From: Neonectria sp. B-13
Lineage: Eukaryota > Ascomycota > Sordariomycetes > Hypocreales > Nectriaceae
NCBI GenBank assembly: GCA_002682825.1
Contig: NOKP01000001.1
Span: 2,253,845 to 2,317,844 of the forward strand
Direction: 5' to 3'
DNA: 64,000 nucleotides
Position 1 is the first letter of the stretch. Each line of letters opens with the position of its first letter. The notes below the pieces were generated by a model. It worked only from the letters and a program-made list of their open reading frames with translations. It ran no database searches and was not told the DNA's origin. A program made the translations under genes and the position numbers. Positions 1-9,806 of the stretch are shown piece by piece.

Positions 1-568
1 CCTTTCCTCCCCCCGGTCCCCCGTCCTGGTCTCCGTTACATACCTACCCACAGGCTACAGCTGGTCTTTCCAGGGTTCCTCGTCGTCGTCTTCTGGGTCC
101 TCTCCATCCTGGGTCCTCTTCTGGGTCCTCCTCCCGCCGGGCGAACAATTACCGACCACTGAGAGTGCCTTGTCATTCATTACAAAGGTGGCCTAGCCCA
201 GCCTAAACTTCCAAGGTACCTAGACCTACTTACCTACGTGCTTTGTACCCCTCCAAAAGTCGAAACCCCGCCCCCTCCATCCCAAATCCCAAATCCATCC
301 CGTCTCGTCCCAAAATCTATCTCATCTCAAATCTCTATCTCTACCTCCCTTCTCTACTTCTACTTCCACCTTCCTATCCCATTCTCATACTTTCCCACCC
401 CCTTCTTCCATCACTGGCCACTCCCTCCTCTGCTCATCGCCCCTTCCCTTTCCTCGTCTCACGCCCCCCCACGCCCCCCCAGATCTGGTTTATCCCCCAC
501 AACCCACATCTCCCTCACAACCTCACAACCTCACAACCTCCCTCACAAGCCACAAAACCACCGCCACA
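1..568 (+). promoter_or_regulatory. Promoter and pyrimidine-rich leader of the 6PGL gene
   Basis: No coding sequence is supported here. From about 240 to 540 the + strand is strongly C/T-rich and ends in short ctcacaac repeats just before the ATG at 569. Such CT tracts are common upstream of well-expressed filamentous fungal genes. Open frames across this stretch are low-complexity Pro/Ser strings and look like artefacts of the composition. Confidence 0.5.
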
Positions 569-1351
569 ATGGGTAAAACTCAACCCAACCTCTACGCCTT
601 CCCCGGTGTCGACGCCCTCGCCCCGGCTCTCCGCTCCTACATCATCCAGAGCCAAGCCGCCGGCATCGCCCGCCACGGCGCCTTCAAGATCGCCGTCTCC
701 GGCGGCTCGCTCCCCAAGACGCTCGCCCAGGCCCTCCTCGCCCCCGCCCAAGGCCCCGAAGACCGCGTCGACTTCGCCCGCTGGGAGATCTTCTTTGCCG
801 ACGAACGCGCCGTGCCCCTCGACCACGCCGATTCCAACTACGCTCTCCTTAAGGCCGAGCTGCTCGACAAGATCCCCGCCGACCAGAAGCCCACCGTCCA
901 CCCCATCGACGTCACCCACCTCGACGACCTCCAGGAGCTTGCCGACCAGTACGAGCAGGTCCTCGTCGCCAGCTTCGCCTCCCGCGACTCGGTCCGCCTC
1001 CCTATCTTCGACCTTCTCCTCCTCGGTTGCGGCCCCGACGGCCACACCTGCTCCCTCTTCCCCGGCCACCCCCTCCTTCGCGAGACCAGCGCCTGGGTCG
1101 CTCCCATCGACGACTCCCCCAAGCCTCCCTCGAAGCGCATCACCCTCACCCTTCCCGTCGTCAACCACGCCGTCCGCGTCGCCTTTGTCGCCACTGGCGC
1201 CGGCAAGAAGGACATCATGAAGCAGATATTTGACCAGAACGACGGCCTCCCCTGCGCCCTCGTCAACGAAGGCACCGGAGAGCGCTGCAGCTGGTTCGTC
1301 GATGAGCCCGCCGTCGAGGGCGTCACCTTTCCCCGACGAGCTTTTCTGTGA
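569..1351 (+). CDS. 6-phosphogluconolactonase (Sol-type)
   Basis: Intronless gene for 260 residues. It should hydrolyse 6-phosphoglucono-delta-lactone to 6-phosphogluconate, the second step of the oxidative pentose phosphate pathway, in the cytosol. Family signatures are in order: SGGSLP near residue 45 (phosphate-binding loop), DERAVPLDHADSNY near 80-92, and GCGPDGHTCSLFPGH near 154-168, which contains the catalytic-region His. Length fits the family (yeast Sol3 is about 249 residues). The ATG at 569 sits in a good context (cgccacaATGG) directly after the pyrimidine-rich leader, and the conserved fold begins within 20 residues. Codon third positions are strongly C-biased, suggesting high expression. 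It converges with the next gene, leaving a 763-bp spacer. The reverse-strand frame across it is a shadow. Confidence 0.95.
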   Translation: MGKTQPNLYAFPGVDALAPALRSYIIQSQAAGIARHGAFKIAVSGGSLPKTLAQALLAPAQGPEDRVDFARWEIFFADERAVPLDHADSNYALLKAELLDKIPADQKPTVHPIDVTHLDDLQELADQYEQVLVASFASRDSVRLPIFDLLLLGCGPDGHTCSLFPGHPLLRETSAWVAPIDDSPKPPSKRITLTLPVVNHAVRVAFVATGAGKKDIMKQIFDQNDGLPCALVNEGTGERCSWFVDEPAVEGVTFPRRAFL

Positions 1352-1701
1352 AGCATCCTCCCTTGTTCAGACTTTTATCTAGCCCAGAGAATTTCTTGCG
1401 CCGGAATAGGTGTTTCCTTCCCATGGGACAGAAAATGGTAACATTGGCGCGGGGTGATTGGTCCATCACTGCGGCGCGGAACTACCACTGCTTCGATGCA
1501 GATCCCAACAACGCTCACGAAATCGTGCGATTTTTGCCTTTGACTGAACATAGAGATGGGACGGGTTCTGCTTGTTGTTTTCCTGCTGTTTGTTTCTCAG
1601 TACCCCTTGTCCCCACGACCCGAGCTTGATGACTATTTATGCGGAAACCATTTAGAGGGCGTTGTGAAGCGGGGATATTTCTGCTCAACCGCCGAAGTCA
1701 T

Positions 1702-1750
<49 letters not shown>

Positions 1751-2114
1751 TTAGAATGGGAGGTTACATTCGCCGCTACTTGATCCATTTTCTTGTTAAT
1801 ATCCCCTAGTCCTGATGACAGGAGCTCGAAGCGGGATAGGTCGGACGGCTTGTCTGGCCTCGCACTTCGGCCCCTTGGTTCCTTCTACGAAACGTCTTAG
1901 CTAGAGCGGCCTTTTCCTGAAAGGAACAAAAAGCAGTCTGTTTCATGTTTCCGGTACCTGATACCTATGAAAAGTGACGGCATTCTCACGACGCTCTGTG
2001 ATGAATGTTGCGCCGCCCACGCATGCCTGCGCCTTGCAAGTCTTACACCATAAGAGCACTGCACTCAAGTAATGTCTCAGAGCCAAAGGGGGATATAACG
2101 CCCCTGCTCATACT
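1352..2114. other. Convergent intergenic region
   Basis: Shared 3' region between two convergent genes. It contains a CA microsatellite at 1703-1745 and otherwise nothing I can assign. Confidence 0.6.
1703..1745 (+). repeat. (AC)n microsatellite, about 21 units
   Basis: An uninterrupted run of about 21 AC dinucleotides in the 3' intergenic region. It is a likely length-polymorphic marker and has no coding role. Confidence 0.97.
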
Positions 2115-3596
2115 CTATACCACTCGCCAAATCGCTCCAGCCCTCGGGGTATCATCCGCATCCTCGTCTCGGTTCATCCTTTCGATCCAGTCGTCCTCCC
2201 GCGCCAGTGCCTCCCTCTCAATCTCCTCCATGAGGGTCAGCTCTGCCAGCATGCCCTCGACCAGCGCCCGGGAATCCTCCATCATGCGGCGCAGGCTCGA
2301 CCGCTCTTCGCCCTCTTCGTCGGGTAGCTGGCCTAGCTCCTGCAGCTGCCGCTTCATCCCGTCCAGGCGGCGGATGAGACCCATGTACTCGTCCTTCCAT
2401 GCCGCGTCGAGCTCGCCGATGAAGAGGACGTCTTGCTCCTGGAGCAGGGCGCCGTCGCCGCGGCGGACGTCCTCGATCTCGCACATGCGGTCGACCCAGC
2501 GCTCAAACCGCCTGATGACGCGGGCGTAGCGACCCCCGGGCTCTCCCAGCGTCCACACCCCGTTTATCACGGCGTCCAGCGTCTGGATCCGGTCTTCCAG
2601 CCCCCCACCCACGGCCCAGCTCCTCAGCGCCAGCACGTTCTCCCTCTCGATCTCGGCCTTCTCGCGCCCGTCGACCTGGGTGCCGTCCGCGGAAAGCCGG
2701 GCGAAGCTCGCGCCGAGCTTCTGCCTCGCACTGGTGCGCCACTCCGCGTCGACGGCCGCCGCGTCCTGGTGCAGGAGGTGCAGCTGGAGCAGCTCTGCCT
2801 GTAGCCTGCTCGTCTCGGCCGAGGCGGCGACGTTGGCGGGCAGCTTGGACGGGGACGGCGGCGCGAGGAAGGTCGACGTCAGGGGCTTTGGGGCGGCGGA
2901 CTTGGCGGGCGAGTAGTGCTGCTGCAGGGTCGAGAAGGCTGGCCGGAGCCGGGGCTGGGCCTGCGTGGGAGCGGCGGCGGCGGCGGCGGTAGGTTTTTCG
3001 TGCCCGGAGACCTTCCGGGTGTGCACTGCCCGGGTTGTTGTCGACGATGCGGAGGACGTCGAGCCCCCAGAGGGCGGCCGCAGCACTGGAGCTACTCTGA
3101 GCTTCGATGCGGATGAAGTGGAGCCTCCGGAGGACGGTCGCAAAACCGAAGCTCCCCTGAGATTCGATGCCGTTGTCGCCGGTGTAGCCGTAGTCGTGCT
3201 CTTAGCACGAGCATGGGAAGGGATTCGTCTCGTCGGCGCCGCGGCAGGTCCATCAGAGGAGGTCGGTCTCACCGCCGGACGCGGTCTGGTGGTGGTGGTC
3301 GACGGCGGATACCGGCTGGTCTCCCTCCTGTGCGGCTCCTTGGAGGCCGTCGGCTGCCTGACGGACGAAGTGCGAGCAAGGCCACTTGCGGGTGTCGAGC
3401 CGCTCCTCAGCGTCCTCGTAGAAGCTGTGGCCGCGGTGGCGCTCCGAGTCAGCGGCTTGACGGGGAGACGACTCGGGGAGCTGTGGCGGGGTTCGGCGTC
3501 TTGTCTACGGGCGGTGAGGTCGGCAGAGGTAGCTGTGGTTGTGGTTGTAGCCGCAGGCTTCCGGAGAGACCGGGAGCGCTGGAGTGAAGAGGACAT
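2115..3596 (-). CDS. Uncharacterised coiled-coil protein with disordered N-terminus
   Basis: Single-exon gene for 493 residues; I do not recognise a named family. Residues 1 to about 265 are Ser/Thr/Ala/Pro/Arg-rich and probably disordered, with many RSxS-type basic-serine sites. From about 265 to 480 the chain is helical and charged, with heptad-like Leu spacing and a conserved-looking GEPGGRYARVIRRFERW segment near residue 380. That segment makes a true gene rather than a chance frame likely. A stretch of about 20 residues is duplicated in tandem (ends LRPSSGGSTSSA, then LRPPSGGSTSSA; DNA about 3058-3170). ATG at 3596, stop at 2115. It lies head-to-tail with the next minus-strand gene. Some automated pipelines might label such a protein an agglutinin anchor subunit; I see no signal peptide or GPI signal to support that. 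Confidence 0.7.
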   Translation of the reverse strand: MSSSLQRSRSLRKPAATTTTTATSADLTARRQDAEPRHSSPSRLPVKPLTRSATAATASTRTLRSGSTPASGLARTSSVRQPTASKEPHRRETSRYPPSTTTTRPRPAVRPTSSDGPAAAPTRRIPSHARAKSTTTATPATTASNLRGASVLRPSSGGSTSSASKLRVAPVLRPPSGGSTSSASSTTTRAVHTRKVSGHEKPTAAAAAAPTQAQPRLRPAFSTLQQHYSPAKSAAPKPLTSTFLAPPSPSKLPANVAASAETSRLQAELLQLHLLHQDAAAVDAEWRTSARQKLGASFARLSADGTQVDGREKAEIERENVLALRSWAVGGGLEDRIQTLDAVINGVWTLGEPGGRYARVIRRFERWVDRMCEIEDVRRGDGALLQEQDVLFIGELDAAWKDEYMGLIRRLDGMKRQLQELGQLPDEEGEERSSLRRMMEDSRALVEGMLAELTLMEEIEREALAREDDWIERMNRDEDADDTPRAGAIWRVV

Positions 3597-4361
3597 GGCG
3601 GCCCTCGTTGGGGTTGTTTATGTCGGGTTTTGGCAGGGTGAGCTGACGGGCGGAGATTTGGACATCTGGGGTAAGATCGGGTTTGGAGTGCTATCAGTTT
3701 GCGGTGCAATGTTTGGGTGTCGGAGCGCCGGGGAATAGCGCGGTTGTCAACGCGTAGGGATGGGCGGCAGCTAATCAACCCTTGACTTTGGCGGCTGATC
3801 CACCCGCCATAAGCGATGTCCATGGGACGGTACGAATACAAGTTTGTTTACGTTTTATTTACTGCTTTGAAAACGCAACATCATGATGAGATAAGGTTGA
3901 TTGAAAAAGTCATCATGCTTCATTGATCAACAATGCAGTCGTCCCACCAGGACGCCGCAAAATTGTATTGTACCTAGTAGAACTCGCAAAGAAAAATCGC
4001 CATCATCGCGAGATCAATCTCGGCGCCGTCCAGTTGTTTACTTTTCTTCCTCGTATCAGTACAGACCAGCTCTCATTCCCATTCTCCCACAGCGAGCCAT
4101 GTGCGCCGGGGGCTGAAGATTGGTATCGTCAAACTCTCAAAGAAATCTCCTCAAAGGGCCTTCTATGTTTCCCGTACAACCGTTTTTGCCCATTCCTCAT
4201 ATGATACATGCGACCGTAATCCAGTCCTGCGAGCCCGTTCTATGCGTTGACAAAGGAAACTTGGTGGTTTGGGTGTAAAATGACAAAAGAAAAGAAGAAG
4301 AAAAATGTCAAGGACTGTGAAATGTGCCTGGGAGGCACCCTGGGTCTGGTAGCATATTGCA
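3597..4361. other. Intergenic, no feature recognised
   Basis: Spacer between two minus-strand genes in tandem, serving as the promoter of the right-to-left gene ending at 2115 and the 3' region of the gene ending at 4362. Short frames here lack coding character. Confidence 0.5.
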
Positions 4362-6488
4362 TCAAGTTGCCAACGGCTGGCTCAGGCCTTCGACTAAGTG
4401 TCTTAAGTCTCTCTGCTGTCTATCGAGCGCCGTGAAGCATGACTCGCAGATCCGCAGGTGGCAGAACGTGCAGGCCCACCGATCTTCGCTGTCCGGCTTC
4501 TCACAGCTCTGGCACGTAAGCGAATAGTTTCTGTTGCTTCGCCGGTTCATCGTCCGATGGCCCTGATAGCAGCCATAGTGAGAGTCCTTCAGCGTCGGTG
4601 CTTTGAAGACTTCGCCCCCAGAAAGGAAACCATCGACTTGTCTGGGGAAGTAGGCCGCCTCGGGTTCAGGGTCACGTGTGACCTTCATCTCGGGATATAG
4701 GGTTCCATCTCGGCCCTTGTAAAGGAACCCTTGAGACTCAGACGAGACAAGTCGCGGATCTAGGTCTGCTGCGGGCTGCCGGGATTGCTCCAACGGCCTG
4801 GGCACATTGGATCGTACAGACGAACCTCGTGGGGGAAACTTGGTGGGGACTTCGGCGGAATAAGGTGCGCGGCTAGTCGGAGAATCGATGCCATAATTTG
4901 GAAATCGAACTTCCTCCGTGATCAATGGCGGTAAGGAACCTGTCACCGGGGACTCCGTCTTGGCTTCGGCCACAACTTGAAGCTTCTGCTCCAGAGGAAG
5001 TTTGACCTCATTGTTCGCCTGCGGAAGGGCAGTGGGCTCAGGGGTATCTTTTGGTGCTGGCAGAGGCTTGCCTTCGTTGAGGTATTGGTTGGGTGGAGGT
5101 AGTGCCTTGCGAGTGACAGGCTTGGAATCGACAGGGCTAACGTTCGGCGAGAGCACTCGGGTGGACTCCTGAGGAGGCTCGGGTTGTACGGGCACTTGAG
5201 GGAGGGGCTTGGGGAGCTCTTTGGCCAGTTGCGGAGATACCTCCGCCAGTGGCTCCGGCGAGGAAGCTGGGGATAGAGGCGAGATGAATGAATCGAGAAT
5301 GGGGGTCTTGACATCTTGCTTCTGGTACTCCGGCGTAGGCGGCCGTTGTGCACCAGGTCGGCCGGTAGAATCGCTTGTTGTGTCACTCGAGGATTTGCCC
5401 CTGCGATGAAGCGTGTGGAGCTTATCCTTAAGGCGGGTAAGCTTGGAGCTGCCGCTACCCATGGTCTGGGTCTCAGTTTCGGCTGCCTGCTCTGGGGCCG
5501 GGACGGCGGCGGGAGCCACCTGAGGCTGGTTACTCCGGGGTTGCTGATACGCCAGGGTCGACACCTTGACGACACCTGGAGGAAGGTATGGTTGGGCCGC
5601 AGGTTGGATCGCGGGCTGGGATACGGGTTGAACCACTGGCTGTTGTTGGGCGGCGGAATGCGTGGCGGCGGTTGAGCCGTGACTGGTGATCAGCTTCAGG
5701 TCGGGGAGCTCCAGGCTCCGCTCAGCTTTGGTTGATCGACGACGCCAGAGCTGTGGCTGTGGTGGCGATGACGTGTCGACTACCTGTGCTGGGGCGCGGT
5801 TTGGGGCAGGCGACTTTGGCAGACCGAATTTGGTGTCCTTGGAAGGGGGAGGTGGTGGTGGGCGATTAGACTCGAAGGGAGGGTTTGGTGCACCATGTTG
5901 TTGTTGCGTCTGCGGTAATCGGGTAGTGCTCAGCTTGGTGGAGGGACTAATAAGCGTCTGGGTCTTGGTGCTGGCAGGTGGAGCTTGGTGGCCCGGCGAA
6001 GTATTCGTCTCGGATTGACGTATGCTGTTGGTGGCCGCATCGGATGACCTGATCAACGACTCGCCAGAGCTTCGCGAGTAGGCCGACAAGATGCTGTTAA
6101 TAGATTGGGCGGGCGATTGAGGCTCCAGAGGTGATTGCTGGTGTTGTTGCGGGAGCTGTGGAGGCTGCTTGCCGACGGGGCGGCGCGGGATGGCCATCTT
6201 GGGCGGACCAGACAGAGGAGCCACAGAGGTGTTGAGGAGATGCAATGGAGGCAGCGACGAGGGAAGAAGAGGCTGCGCATTTGCCATGCTAGTTGATCTA
6301 GGTGGCGGTAGCACGAAAGGAGGCCTGGGGAGGGTTTTGGCTTGCGAGGTCACCGGAGAAGGTTCGTCGTCGTATTCGTCGTAGATATCGTTGAAATCCA
6401 TGGTCGGAACTTCGGGAAGTGCCTTGGACCAGCGCGAAGTGCCTGTTTTAGGCGGCTGGAGAGAGTTGGAGCTCAACATGGCGGGCAT
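4362..6488 (-). CDS. Disordered protein with C-terminal Cys-rich zinc finger
   Basis: Intronless model of 708 residues, function unknown. Most of the chain is Pro/Ser/Gln-rich low complexity with many polyproline stretches, including PPPPPPSK and LPxPP motifs that could bind SH3 or WW domains. The last 70 residues hold a compact cysteine array: CQSC, then C-x2-C (CTFC) and C-x2-C (CESC) with an intervening His, resembling a cross-brace finger of the ZZ, B-box or FYVE class. I chose ATG 6488 (MPAMLSS) because a recognisable conserved-looking block (WSKALPEVPTMDFNDIYDEY) follows at once and the context has A at -3. The frame stays open for 152 codons further upstream, but that part is a Ser-run and Leu-rich string that looks like untranslated leader. 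Possible role: a scaffold at the cell cortex or in trafficking (inference only). Confidence 0.72.
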   Translation of the reverse strand: MPAMLSSNSLQPPKTGTSRWSKALPEVPTMDFNDIYDEYDDEPSPVTSQAKTLPRPPFVLPPPRSTSMANAQPLLPSSLPPLHLLNTSVAPLSGPPKMAIPRRPVGKQPPQLPQQHQQSPLEPQSPAQSINSILSAYSRSSGESLIRSSDAATNSIRQSETNTSPGHQAPPASTKTQTLISPSTKLSTTRLPQTQQQHGAPNPPFESNRPPPPPPSKDTKFGLPKSPAPNRAPAQVVDTSSPPQPQLWRRRSTKAERSLELPDLKLITSHGSTAATHSAAQQQPVVQPVSQPAIQPAAQPYLPPGVVKVSTLAYQQPRSNQPQVAPAAVPAPEQAAETETQTMGSGSSKLTRLKDKLHTLHRRGKSSSDTTSDSTGRPGAQRPPTPEYQKQDVKTPILDSFISPLSPASSPEPLAEVSPQLAKELPKPLPQVPVQPEPPQESTRVLSPNVSPVDSKPVTRKALPPPNQYLNEGKPLPAPKDTPEPTALPQANNEVKLPLEQKLQVVAEAKTESPVTGSLPPLITEEVRFPNYGIDSPTSRAPYSAEVPTKFPPRGSSVRSNVPRPLEQSRQPAADLDPRLVSSESQGFLYKGRDGTLYPEMKVTRDPEPEAAYFPRQVDGFLSGGEVFKAPTLKDSHYGCYQGHRTMNRRSNRNYSLTCQSCEKPDSEDRWACTFCHLRICESCFTALDRQQRDLRHLVEGLSQPLAT

Positions 6489-9400
6489 GATGAGCACTGA
6501 CGTGTCGGGAGCCGACGAGGGAATCTTCGCCTTGAGGTAGATGAGTATGCGAAACACGAACTGCAGCAGGACAGACGAGGGTGCGCACGCAGAGCGGATA
6601 TCGATGGCGAACGGGTTTGAGACGTTGGTAGCGCTGCAATGCGCAATCACAAGGCGCCGCTCTCTGAGGGACGGTGGGCCAGCATCCGAGGACGAGGAAG
6701 AGGAGGACGAGGACGAGGACAAGGGAGCCTGCGAAGGTAGATGTCGTGAAACCGGGAAAGAGGGGACAGGGACAGGAGCAAGAAGAGTCAGGAGAGCCAG
6801 GAATAGGAACGGGAGAGACACGGAGAAAATAAGGAAGCAGAAGGATGGATGATGTCGCGAAAAATGATTTCGGGATGGGATGGATGGATGGATGGGCTGC
6901 CTCAACTTGTCCAGTGTCTGGGGCCCTCCAAAGACCGGAACCAACCATTAGAGGTGGGTGGGAAGGCCTCTCCAAACAGTCCAACTACGGGCAGTGTTCG
7001 TACTAGTTCCAGGTACCTTCCCTTCCCTGTTGTGCCTTCCCGTCTGCTTATTTTTGCAGTCCAGCCCGTCCGACGGCTGCCTTGATTTCGCTCAGCAGGA
7101 TAAAGCGCAGTGCCGATGGATCTGAAATGGAGGGAGGCTTGGAGGCACTGTAACGCTTTGTCGCGAGCGGGGCTCCGAGGGCTGGGCGCATTGTCCGCTG
7201 TGGCTCCCGGTGGTTCCAGCAGCCACCCCGGCCCTCCGCAGCCAGGGACTAGCCCACATCGGCTGAAACAAGCCACCAAGTGCAACGAGCTGCAGCAAGT
7301 TACAGCGAGTTACAGTGAGCCCAGCCCCAACATGCAGGGCCATGCCAGCTGAACCCCATGGCACACCCTGCAGGAAAGAACCCCACCTGGCTCGCTATGG
7401 AGTTTGAAGTTGGGTTTTTTCTTTTCTTTTCTTCCCTTTCCTTTAATCTCGACGGCGTTGGCGTTGGGACATTCCTGCAGACGCGGGAATGACGGCCAAG
7501 GAACAAGGAGACATATCGAATGCGTATGTACGGGCTTGTGGCACTGCAGCCCGGGACTTTGGGACCTTGAGGAACCACTTACATTTATGTACGCACCTGG
7601 CCGGGGGGTTACCTCCACATGCTGGGTCCTACGTCAGTGAGTCTGTTCCTTCCGTGTCGGGAATGCGTAAGTAGGTGCCTCGGTTCCACGTTGTTGGTCG
7701 CGTCACACTGCCAGTTAAGGCGGTTGCGTGCAGCCATTTCTCGTGGCTTTCGCCCCCCTGGCTTTAAATTTCATCTCATCTTCGGATCGCGGAATCATAC
7801 ATCAAGTGCGAGGGGGTGGCTGCGATTTTCTTTGCTTTGTCTCATATCCTGGGCCGTTCTCGCCCGCCGTCGGCCCCGGACAAGTGCATCGCAGAGAGAC
7901 ACCAGCGACGGTACAAAGTGCAGCACAACATAGTATCTTGTGTGAATTTCTCACGGTGCAGAGGACGTGTCAGAGAGAAGAGGGCGATCGCATTGAAGGG
8001 GCGATCGCCAGCATGCCGAAAAGCCCAAACAGACCCGTCCGCGTCACTGGGCTGTCACTTGCAGTGCCCACAACGCGATGGGCGATCGATCCCCCATTCA
8101 TCTGCCATGGTACCTTAGTACTAGACCAGGGGCCTGGCGTCCGTTTCCGCCCCTGACTCCCTCAGCCACTGAAGCCTCATCCCGGGTCCAACATAAGACA
8201 AGTTACGTCCAAGGCTCCAACAACCAACGCGGACGAAGAACAGTGCACCACTCGTCAAAGTGCGGCCGCCCGATGAGACCTCTCCACTGCCATCATCCCT
8301 TGAACCCCGTGAGCCCTCCGCTCCTCTCCTCCTGTAATGTCTGGCAAGACTGTCAGTGCTTAGTATACTACTAGCTACCATGTACATACAGTACAGCCCA
8401 GGCATGAATGCACGCGCCGTTGAATGCTCAGTGCTCACAGATCATCACCAACTATGACGAAGGGCAGGCCACAACGAATGTCCGTTCTAAACGGCCACCT
8501 CGAGGCCCAGACCTTCGACTCGTCTTCCATTTACACCTTGTTGTCTTTACGTTTACGCCGTGTGGTGCGTGCCGTGCCGTGCCACAAAGGACCGGGCGAG
8601 ACATGCTAGGCAATTAGTAACCTAGTTCCAAGTGCACTGCAGCACAATACTCGCACTCTCTCCGGTCTCAGTCGCAATCAGTCGAAGGGAAATATCTCCG
8701 TCTGCCGGTCGATCAGACAAGGGCACACACACCGAGTGGAGTGTCCATGTCCACCCGCCACCCGCCACCCGACAATTCAGAACCGCCAACAAGCATTTGC
8801 TTGAAGCGATGTCGATCCATCAGAGGAGCCTACCCACCCTGGTTCGAACTCTGCGGTTCGTACTATGTACGATGCACTCACCCACTCACTCACTGCCTTA
8901 AGGCCCTGACCCAACTGCAATGACCACCAACAAACAAGGTACGTTCCCTGCTCAACAACGTTTCGGCCTGTTGCTGAGATGAACTGTCCCCATCGATTTG
9001 GCTATTCCAGGTAATCACCGGCTGCACATGCGTACAAAGGACATGGCAATAACATAAAGTGGTTCCGTGCTGCAGAAGGATGCACCGGCACAATCTACTT
9101 GGTGCTGTGACATCCCCTTGATAATTACCGAAGCTCCCGGGCTGCGCATCTCTCCATATCCCCGCCATTTTATTTCCCACTCTCCGACGAACCTATTTTA
9201 GGCTCTGCTGTAGATCCGATTATTTGATAGAGACTCTCCCTGTCTTTGTGTTCCAGCATATGTCTGCCCTCAATGCTGCGGCTCTCAGCCCTCACGACAA
9301 GTGTTTGGCCGTCTGTGTCACGAGTTAGATGCAAGCCCAATTAGAGGCCCTCCTCTCTTCCGGCATGGATCCTCGCCTCACCGAAATTGAAAGCCTTCAG

Positions 9401-9806
9401 AACACCAATGTCAATGGATTGGGGAACTGCTTGAACTTGACCGAGACACCAATATCTGCTGTCACGCCTCTGGTCTCCAGAATGGCACAATCAGTCCAAC
9501 GAAGTCTTGGTCTTGGCGCTATCAAAGATTCGTGCAGCCGCCTTTCTGTCCTTCCGCCCTTGCAGTCACTGCGGGACGGCCCGGTGCGGCACAGTCACTG
9601 GCCGTCCACTGCCCAGAATTGACGCCGATAGCCAAGATAATCCTCTGCTTCCCCCAAATCGTAAACGGTCCTCTGCTTTTCAACTCGTGGTGAAATAAAC
9701 ATTCTGCTTCTCACGGACCCCCGGACCTGTATTCTCCACTCCTCCCTCCGTCGCTACGTCGCCTTGGCTCCGGACTGTAAGGCCCCGCTTCCCCCGAAGT
9801 GACCAG
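6489..9806. other. 3.3-kb intergenic region
   Basis: Divergent promoter region between the finger protein (-) and the MFS transporter (+). Frames of up to about 140 residues occur but have no family resemblance, biased codon use or splice structure. Nothing beyond short direct and inverted repeats was recognised. Confidence 0.5.

Noticed and set aside
515..1168. 217-residue minus-strand frame antisense to 6PGL
   Set aside because: Shadow produced by the C-biased third codon positions of the sense gene.
243..1220. 325-residue + frame overlapping the 6PGL gene
   Set aside because: Shifted frame of the real gene plus CT-rich leader; Ser/Pro string without any domain.
6489..6944. N-terminal extension of the finger protein (152 codons)
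   Set aside because: Low-complexity Leu/Ser run and frame artefact; the conserved-looking start is at 6488.
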